A stretch of 64,000 nt of DNA from Rhodocyclales bacterium. Its GTDB lineage: Bacteria; Pseudomonadota; Gammaproteobacteria; Burkholderiales; Rhodocyclaceae. The position numbers were made by a program, and so were the translations under genes. The notes under the pieces were generated by a model. The model was not told where the DNA came from and did no database searches. It was given only the letters and a program-made list of their open reading frames with translations. The stretch lies in the NCBI GenBank assembly GCA_026399435.1, contig JAPLQX010000032.1, forward strand, positions 1 through 64,000. The letters run 5' to 3'. Positions within the stretch are counted from its first letter, which is position 1, and each line of letters begins with the position of its first letter. Shown here piece after piece: positions 58,552-64,000 of the stretch.

Positions 58552-59826
58552 CTATTGCGACAAAGACCTTGGCGGCGCTGACCGAACGCACCTCAACGCC
58601 CAGTAATTGAAAGCCGCATACACGACATAAGCCAGCGCCCACGCCAGCCCGATCGCCGGTAGCGAGAGCGCACCGGGCAGCAGCACCAGCAGCGCGGCGA
58701 ACAGAGGCAGGGACAGAAGCTCCCCGACCGTCACCGCCCATCCCGCGCCGCGCGCGAAGAGGCCGAACAAAAAGATCCACGACAGCATGCGCAGGGCATC
58801 GCCGGCGAAGAAGGGCAAGGCATCGAGCCGGCCGACGGGAAAGCCTTCGCGGTAAAGCAGCGCCAGCACCTGCGGCAACAGCAGCCACAACATGCAGAGC
58901 GCCAGCTGCGCGGGGCGCAGGACCTGCTTCACCGCTGACCGCAGTTCCGCGGCAAAGGCCGGTGCCGCCTTCACCGCCGCCAGCCGCGGCAGGAAATAGG
59001 CGTTGAGCAGGCCTGCCGCGACGGCCGTGATCCATTCGCTGGTGCGCCACAGCGCCTGCACTGCGCCAACCGCTTCCCACGACGCCGATGCCGCGATCTC
59101 CAGGCGCGCGACGGCCATGGCGGCCGGACTCAGGATGCCGATCGCGATGCCTGCCGCTACGAACGGGCGCAAGCCGTGTCCCGTCGGCAGCGTCTCTTTG
59201 GCAGATCGTGAATCGATGATCAGCAGCAGCGTCGCCACGGTGCCGAACAGGGCCTGACCGCCGAGCAGGTACGACAGTTCGGCATTCGGTGGCGCCCGCC
59301 ACAAGGCGAGCAGCGGCACGCTCAACTGCGCCGCAACGACCACGATGGCGCGGCCTGGCCGCGCGCGCCCGAGCAGCCAGGCGACGAACAGTCCGGGCGC
59401 GACGCCGATCCAGCCGACGGCGAGCGCCGGCAGGACCAGCGGCGCCAGATGCGGCGGCAGCAGCAAGGGGAGCAGGCCGGACACGGCCAGCAGCGCGAGC
59501 ACGGCGAGGCAGATGCCCGAGAGCATCATGCCAAGGCGCAAGGCATCGCCCAGGAGTCGGCGCTGGTGGTACGGCGCGACGCCCGCCACGCGGCCGGTAA
59601 GCCCGATGCCGACGCCGAGCAGCGTGACGCCGGCGACCATCTCGGCCAGGCTGTTCACCTGCGCCCAGTGCGCGACGAGCTCCGCGCCGCCGCGCAGCGC
59701 GAGCAGCTTGTCGATCAGCGCGCGGCCGGCCAGCCCGGTGAGGACGAAGCCAAGCGCGGGCAGCAGCCGGGCGAGTTGTCGGCGATGCGGCGTGGCGTCA
59801 GAAGGTGCCGGGATAGGCACCGCCAT
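58552..59826 (-). CDS. Wzx-like polysaccharide flippase (MOP superfamily)
   Basis: The 424-residue protein has about 12 hydrophobic helices and is of the WzxE/O-antigen translocase type in the multidrug/oligosaccharidyl-lipid/polysaccharide superfamily. It is expected to flip lipid-linked glycans across the inner membrane. No glycosyltransferases are nearby, so the substrate is unknown. Its ATG overlaps the 3' end of the SDR gene by 29 bp. Confidence 0.72.
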   Translation of the reverse strand: MAVPIPAPSDATPHRRQLARLLPALGFVLTGLAGRALIDKLLALRGGAELVAHWAQVNSLAEMVAGVTLLGVGIGLTGRVAGVAPYHQRRLLGDALRLGMMLSGICLAVLALLAVSGLLPLLLPPHLAPLVLPALAVGWIGVAPGLFVAWLLGRARPGRAIVVVAAQLSVPLLALWRAPPNAELSYLLGGQALFGTVATLLLIIDSRSAKETLPTGHGLRPFVAAGIAIGILSPAAMAVARLEIAASASWEAVGAVQALWRTSEWITAVAAGLLNAYFLPRLAAVKAAPAFAAELRSAVKQVLRPAQLALCMLWLLLPQVLALLYREGFPVGRLDALPFFAGDALRMLSWIFLFGLFARGAGWAVTVGELLSLPLFAALLVLLPGALSLPAIGLAWALAYVVYAAFNYWALRCVRSAPPRSLSQ

Positions 59827-60577
59827 CGATCAGCCAGTTCTGTCCGGTGATGAAGCCGGCCTGCGTCGAACATAGCCAAGCGCAGGCAGCGCCGAAGTCT
59901 TCTGCATTGCCTATGCGGCCGGCGGGAATCGTCGCCACCCGCTCGGCCAGGGCCTGCTCGTAGGGTATGCCACGGGCCTTGGCCTGGCCGCCTACCACCG
60001 TAGCGACTCGCTCGGTGTCGTGGAAGCCGGGCAGCAGGTTGTTGATCGTGACATTGTGCGCCACGGTCTTGCGCGAGAGTCCCGCGACGAAACCGGTAAG
60101 ACCCAGACGCGCGCCGGTGGACAGGCCCAGCACGTCGATCGGCATCTTGACCGCACCCGAGGTGATGTTGACGATGCGGCCGAATTTGCGTGCGATCATG
60201 TGATCGACCGTGGCCTTGATCAGCTCGATCGGCGCCAGCATGTTGGCGTCGAGCGCCGCCAGCCAGTCGTCGCGCGACCAGTTGCGAAAATCGCCGGGCG
60301 GCGGACCGCCGGCGTTGTTGACCAGGATGTCCGGCGCGGGACACGCGGCCAGGGCCGCGGCGCGGCCCGCCGGCGTCACGATGTCGGCGGCCACGGTGAT
60401 GACCGTGGCGCCGGTCGCCGCGCGTATTTCAGCGGCGGTCTTTTCCAGCGCCTCGGCGCCGCGCGCCACCAGGGTCACGTTTACACCCTCGCGCGCCAGC
60501 GCGAGCGCGCAGCCGCGACCCAGTCCCTTGCTCGACGCGCACACCAGCGCGCTGCGTCCGCGAATTCCCAGGTCCAT
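59798..60577 (-). CDS. SDR-family oxidoreductase with non-canonical active site
   Basis: The 259-residue Rossmann protein has the cofactor loop ASSKGLGRGCALALAREG, DILVNNAGG and VNITSG. Where the catalytic YxxxK tetrad should be, the sequence reads LGLSTGARLGLTGF without Tyr or Lys. This matches a divergent SDR subgroup, so classical 3-oxoacyl reductase activity should not be assumed. It lies between a PcaD-like gene and a flippase on the same strand. Confidence 0.85.
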   Translation of the reverse strand: MDLGIRGRSALVCASSKGLGRGCALALAREGVNVTLVARGAEALEKTAAEIRAATGATVITVAADIVTPAGRAAALAACPAPDILVNNAGGPPPGDFRNWSRDDWLAALDANMLAPIELIKATVDHMIARKFGRIVNITSGAVKMPIDVLGLSTGARLGLTGFVAGLSRKTVAHNVTINNLLPGFHDTERVATVVGGQAKARGIPYEQALAERVATIPAGRIGNAEDFGAACAWLCSTQAGFITGQNWLIDGGAYPGTF

Positions 60578-60587
60578 TTTCAGCCTT

Positions 60588-61376
60588 TCAAGAATCAGTT
60601 TTCAGAAAACCGGCGACCAGCTGCTTGAAGGCCTCCGGCTGCTCGATGCAGCATAGATGCGATGCCGATGGAATGACTTCCAGCCGCGCACCGGGAATGC
60701 TTGATGCAATGACTTCGCTCATCGCCGGCGGCGTGCCGGGATCCTGTGCCCCGACGATGACCAGCGTCGGCGTGCGAATGGCGCCGATCCGCGCCGTGAT
60801 GTCGAGATGGCGAATAGCATCGACGCAGCCGGCATAGCCCGCCGCCGGTGTATTCGCGATCAGCCGTCCGATGCGCTGCATCATGTCGGACCGCGCGGCA
60901 CGAAACTCCGGCGTGAACCAGCGTCCCAGCGTAGCCTCGACCAGACCGGCGCAACCCTGGGCGCGGACGATGGCGAGGCGTTCGTCCCACAGCGGCGAAG
61001 CCTCGAGCGGAATGCGGCTGGTGGAACTGGCAATCACCAGTCTGTTCAAGCGCTGTGGCGCGAGCAAGCCCAAATGCTGGCCGATCATGCCGCCCATCGA
61101 CAAGCCGAGGAAGTGCGTGCGCTCGATCTTCAATGCATCGAGCAGGCCGGTGACATCGGCGGCCAGTTGCTCGAAGCTGTAAGCCCCATCCGGCACGGCA
61201 GTGCCGCCGTGGCCGCGCGTGTCGTAGCGCAGCACGGTGAAAGTCGGCGCCAGCGCTGCGGCGAGTTCGTCCCACATGGTCAGGTCGCAGGAGAGTGAAT
61301 GCGACAGCGCGACCCAGGGGCCGTTGCCTTCGACAAGGTAGCAAACGTCGATGTCATTGACGCGGATGGTTTTCAT
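60588..61376 (-). CDS. pcaD: alpha/beta hydrolase, 3-oxoadipate enol-lactonase-like
   Basis: The 262-residue alpha/beta hydrolase has the PcaD-style N-terminal SHSLSCDLTMWDELAAALA, nucleophile elbow GLSMGGMIGQ (Ser), and C-terminal Asp/His in VIVGAQDPGTPP and SASHLCCIEQPEAF. The fit to 3-oxoadipate enol-lactonase is good, but no other beta-ketoadipate genes are in the window. ATG 61376 overlaps the uvrD-type helicase stop. Confidence 0.75.
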   Translation of the reverse strand: MKTIRVNDIDVCYLVEGNGPWVALSHSLSCDLTMWDELAAALAPTFTVLRYDTRGHGGTAVPDGAYSFEQLAADVTGLLDALKIERTHFLGLSMGGMIGQHLGLLAPQRLNRLVIASSTSRIPLEASPLWDERLAIVRAQGCAGLVEATLGRWFTPEFRAARSDMMQRIGRLIANTPAAGYAGCVDAIRHLDITARIGAIRTPTLVIVGAQDPGTPPAMSEVIASSIPGARLEVIPSASHLCCIEQPEAFKQLVAGFLKTDS

Positions 61377-63667
61377 GCTGCCTCCAGTTTGGCGACCGAC
61401 AGCGCCAGCCACTTCATGCCGGCGGCGCCGAAATTGACCTGTACGCGGGCATCCGTTCCGCCGCCCTCGGCATTGACGATGACGCCGAGACCGAATTTTG
61501 CATGCATCACGCTCTGGCCGATGCGCAGGCCGCTACCGCCGCCCGACGATTCGCTGCGGCGCGGAGTGCTGCTGTAAGTCGGCGCACCTGCTGCGCCATA
61601 GGCGCGGCTGCCACCATCGGGTACGGCGAAGCCGCCCTTGCCGGCGCGCGGCGTCAGCCATTTCACCAGTCCTTCGGGAACCTCGTCGAGGAAGCGCGAG
61701 GGCAGGTTGTAGCGCGTCTGGCCGTGCAGCATGCGGGTCTGCGCAAAACTGAGGTAAAGCCGCTGCCGCGCGCGCGTGACGGCGACATACATCAGGCGCC
61801 GCTCTTCTTCGAGGCCCGACTTTCCGTCCCGTGTCTCGGACATCGAGTTCTCGTGCGGGAACAGTCCGTCTTCGAGACCGCTGATGAAGACCACGTTGAA
61901 CTCCAGCCCCTTGGCCGAATGCACGGTCATCAGCTGCAGCGCGTCGTCGCCCTCGCCGGCCTGATGCTCGCCGGCTTCGAGCGAGGCGTGGGCGAGGAAG
62001 GCGGACAGGTCGTTGCCGAACTCGCCGCTTATGCCACCCGTGATCTCGCCATCCTGGTTCGGCTGGCCCTCCTCGGCGACGAAGCTCGCGGCAGCGTTGA
62101 TCAGTTCGTCGAGGTTGGCCAGACGCTCCTGGCCTTCCTTCTCGTTCTGGTAATGGGCGCGCAGGCCGGACAGTTCGACGACGTGGTCGACCAGTTCCGG
62201 CAGCGGCAGATGCGCCGCCTCACGCAGCTTGACGATGAGTTGCGCGAAGCCGGCCAGCCTGACGCCGCCTGCACCGGCGACCTGCGGAATCGCCGCATGC
62301 AGGCTGCTGTTGGCTGCCTTCGCCGCATCCTGCAGGTTTTCCAGGCTGCGCGCGCCGATGCCGCGCGCCGGGAAATTCACCACGCGGGCGAAGGCCGTGT
62401 CGTCCTCGGTGTTGGCGATCAGGCGCAGGTAGGCCAGCGCATGCTTGATCTCGGCGCGCTCGAAAAAGCGCAGGCCGCCATACACGCGATAGGGCAGGCC
62501 GGCATTGAACAGCGCATGTTCCAGCGCCCGCGACTGCGCGTTGCTGCGATAGAGCAGCGCGATCTCGGCGCGGGCATGGCCGTCGCGCGACAGGGCTTTG
62601 ACCTCCTCGACGATCCAGCGCGCTTCGTCGCCCTCGGAATAGGATTCGTAAATCCGGATCGGCTCGCCGCTGCCGGCCTCGGTCCACAGGTTCTTGCCGA
62701 GGCGCGACGGGTTGTTCTTGATGATCGCATTCGCCGCATCGAGGATGTTGCCGTGGGAACGGTAGTTCTGTTCGAGGCGGATCATGTTCTGCACCTTGAA
62801 CTCGCGCTCGAAGTCGGCCATGTTGCCGACGTCCGCGCCGCGGAAAGCGTAGATCGACTGGTCGTCGTCGCCGACCGCAAATATGCAGGCGCCCCTGGGC
62901 GCCTCCGAATAGTCGCCCCCTTTCCCGGAAAGGGGGTCGGGGGGATAGCTCTTGGCGGGACCGCCTGCAAGAAGCTTGAGCCAAGCGTATTGAAGCTTGT
63001 TGGTGTCCTGAAACTCGTCGACAAGGATGTGGCGGAAGCGCTCCTGGTAATGGCGGCGCAGCGGTTCGTTGCGCTCCAGCAATTCGTAGGAACGCAGCAG
63101 CAGTTCGGCGAAATCGACCACGCCTTCGCGCTGGCATTGCGCCTCGTAGGCCTCGTAGAGCCCGACCCGCTTCCTCGCCCAGTCGTCATACGCCTCGACG
63201 GCAGCCGCGCGCAGGCCCTGCTCCTTCTGCGCGTTGATGAAATGGCACAACTCGCGCGGCGGAAACTTCTCGTCATCGACGTTGAGCGATTTGAGCAAGC
63301 GCTTGACCGAGGCCTGCTGGTCGGCCGAATCAAGAATCTGGAACAATTGCGGCAGCCCGGCATCGCGATAGTGGGCGCGCAGCAGGCGGTTGCACAGACC
63401 GTGAAAGGTACCGATCCACATGCCCCTGACGTTGATCGGCAGCATGCCGGCCAGCCGCGTCTGCATTTCCTTGGCCGCCTTGTTGGTGAAGGTCACGGCC
63501 AGCACGCCCGGCGGCGAGACCTGGCCGGTGGAAATCAGCCAGGCGATGCGCGTCGTCAGCACCCGCGTCTTGCCCGAACCGGCGCCGGCGAGGATCAAGG
63601 CATGCGCCGGCGGCAGCGTGACGGCCGCGAGCTGCGGCGCGTTGAGATGGTCGAGCAGGGATGTCAT
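61373..63667 (-). CDS. uvrD: UvrD/Rep-family DNA helicase with repeat-encoded insertion
   Basis: The 764-residue superfamily 1A helicase has Walker A LILAGAGSGKTRVLT (about residues 25-39), LVDEFQDTNKLQY, GDDDQSIYAFRGA, LEQNYRSHGNIL, TVHSAKGLEF and a Tudor-like C-terminal beta segment. Between LKLLAGG and CIFAVGDDDQ the frame reads PAKSYPPDPLSGKGGDYSE, some 20 extra residues encoded by the palindromic repeat at 62914-62953. It acts in mismatch and nucleotide excision repair. Confidence 0.94.
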   Translation of the reverse strand: MTSLLDHLNAPQLAAVTLPPAHALILAGAGSGKTRVLTTRIAWLISTGQVSPPGVLAVTFTNKAAKEMQTRLAGMLPINVRGMWIGTFHGLCNRLLRAHYRDAGLPQLFQILDSADQQASVKRLLKSLNVDDEKFPPRELCHFINAQKEQGLRAAAVEAYDDWARKRVGLYEAYEAQCQREGVVDFAELLLRSYELLERNEPLRRHYQERFRHILVDEFQDTNKLQYAWLKLLAGGPAKSYPPDPLSGKGGDYSEAPRGACIFAVGDDDQSIYAFRGADVGNMADFEREFKVQNMIRLEQNYRSHGNILDAANAIIKNNPSRLGKNLWTEAGSGEPIRIYESYSEGDEARWIVEEVKALSRDGHARAEIALLYRSNAQSRALEHALFNAGLPYRVYGGLRFFERAEIKHALAYLRLIANTEDDTAFARVVNFPARGIGARSLENLQDAAKAANSSLHAAIPQVAGAGGVRLAGFAQLIVKLREAAHLPLPELVDHVVELSGLRAHYQNEKEGQERLANLDELINAAASFVAEEGQPNQDGEITGGISGEFGNDLSAFLAHASLEAGEHQAGEGDDALQLMTVHSAKGLEFNVVFISGLEDGLFPHENSMSETRDGKSGLEEERRLMYVAVTRARQRLYLSFAQTRMLHGQTRYNLPSRFLDEVPEGLVKWLTPRAGKGGFAVPDGGSRAYGAAGAPTYSSTPRRSESSGGGSGLRIGQSVMHAKFGLGVIVNAEGGGTDARVQVNFGAAGMKWLALSVAKLEAA
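62914..62953 (+). repeat. palindromic repeat family B copy inside uvrD
   Basis: On the plus strand CCCCCTTTCCCGGAAAGGGG then GTCGGGGGGA matches the glk copy (36/41 by eye). Because uvrD is on the minus strand, the element is translated from its opposite strand compared with glk, still without stops and in frame. Confidence 0.85.
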
Positions 63668-63764
63668 GGCGAGGGCGCGTGGGTGAACTTGGGATTATAT
63701 CGACCGGCCGGATGCCAGGCCGCTCCGCTAGAATTACCCGCTTACGCTGCCAGGAGCGCCCGGA

Positions 63765-64000
63765 ATGGCCGGCCCCGTTGTGGATGACAAGACATCAAAT
63801 CTGACTACGCTGAGTGAAGTCGGCCGCCGCCGGCTCCAGGTCGGACTCTGGGTCATGCTGGGGATGGCGGTGATCGCCGTGGCGCTGCAGCCGGTGCTGG
63901 CTCCGAGGGAAGGCAGTCGCGCCGTCGGTGCATTCATGATGATCCCCACGGCGGCCGTTGGACTGTGGTTGATCGGCAAGCAGCGCGTGCGTCCGGCAGT
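63765..64000 (+). CDS. N-terminus of a membrane protein (partial)
   Basis: From ATG 63765, preceded by CAGGAG, 78 codons run off the right edge. Two hydrophobic segments are visible (VGLWVMLGMAVIAVALQPVL and GAFMMIPTAAVGLWLIG), a layout typical of the membrane start of a sensor kinase or GGDEF protein. The rest lies outside the window, so no function is assigned. Confidence 0.65.
   Translation, partial: MAGPVVDDKTSNLTTLSEVGRRRLQVGLWVMLGMAVIAVALQPVLAPREGSRAVGAFMMIPTAAVGLWLIGKQRVRPA

Noticed and set aside
59540-59580. AGGAGTCGGCGCTGG match to the repeat A tail inside the flippase gene
   Set aside because: The segment encodes ordinary flippase sequence (YHQRRLLGDALRLG) and shares only a short GC-rich word.
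61502-63787. Plus-strand open frame over uvrD
   Set aside because: It is antisense to a complete UvrD with all superfamily 1 motifs.

Overview
The window is a GC-rich, gene-dense bacterial chromosome segment. Gene content and short adjacent or overlapping genes (frequent ATGA and GTGA junctions) point to a betaproteobacterium, most likely Rhodocyclales or Sterolibacteriaceae-like. That placement is inference from gene families, because no rRNA or tRNA is present. Nothing here is phage- or plasmid-like. The variable material consists of dispersed palindromic repeats, one two-gene cassette bounded by inverted repeats, and a strip of partly decayed toxin-antitoxin modules.

Layout. 1-7.4 kb: recG (cut by the left edge), ridA, an SPOR protein, a small membrane/coiled-coil protein, metY, an ElyC-like gene, mogA and a large uncharacterised gene. 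7.6-23 kb: thyA and glucokinase, then a glycogen block. glgB lies on the minus strand. Divergent from it run a 23-codon leader ORF, glgC, two GH57 enzymes, a glucan phosphorylase, pgi and glgA, which together cover synthesis, branching, phosphorolysis and transfer of alpha-glucans and the link to glycolysis. 23-31 kb: a base-composition outlier DHFR, a hairpin-rich repeat, a frameshifted amino-acid decarboxylase, dcd, divergent bioD/bioAF and mrp. 31.4-34.6 kb: an orphan histidine kinase, then two unknown genes between inverted repeats of about 260-330 bp. 34.7-46.1 kb: metG, acyP, a FeeM-like acyltransferase, a GGDEF/EVL protein, and a five-gene overlapping operon that joins a CHASE2-cyclase-like protein to an MCE lipid transporter. 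Both the cyclase-like protein and the ABC ATPase-like protein of that operon have lost key catalytic residues. 46.1-56.3 kb: a small XRE regulator, two hotdog thioesterases, a WbuC cupin, dnaE, two ParA-type ATPases, qor and maeB. 56.3-58.5 kb: remnants of DUF2283/DUF4258 and VapBC pairs, a glycine-rich GRDP-like gene and an intact YefM/YoeB-type pair. 58.5-64 kb: a Wzx-like flippase, a divergent SDR, a PcaD-like hydrolase, a UvrD-family helicase and the start of a membrane protein.

The most unusual points are: (i) short palindromic repeats inserted in frame inside housekeeping enzymes (glk, uvrD, metG, bioD, bioF), including one family read in opposite orientations in two genes; (ii) the pseudo-cyclase/pseudo-ATPase MCE operon; (iii) the two-gene inverted-repeat cassette; (iv) the histidine-rich leader ORF translationally coupled to glgC.
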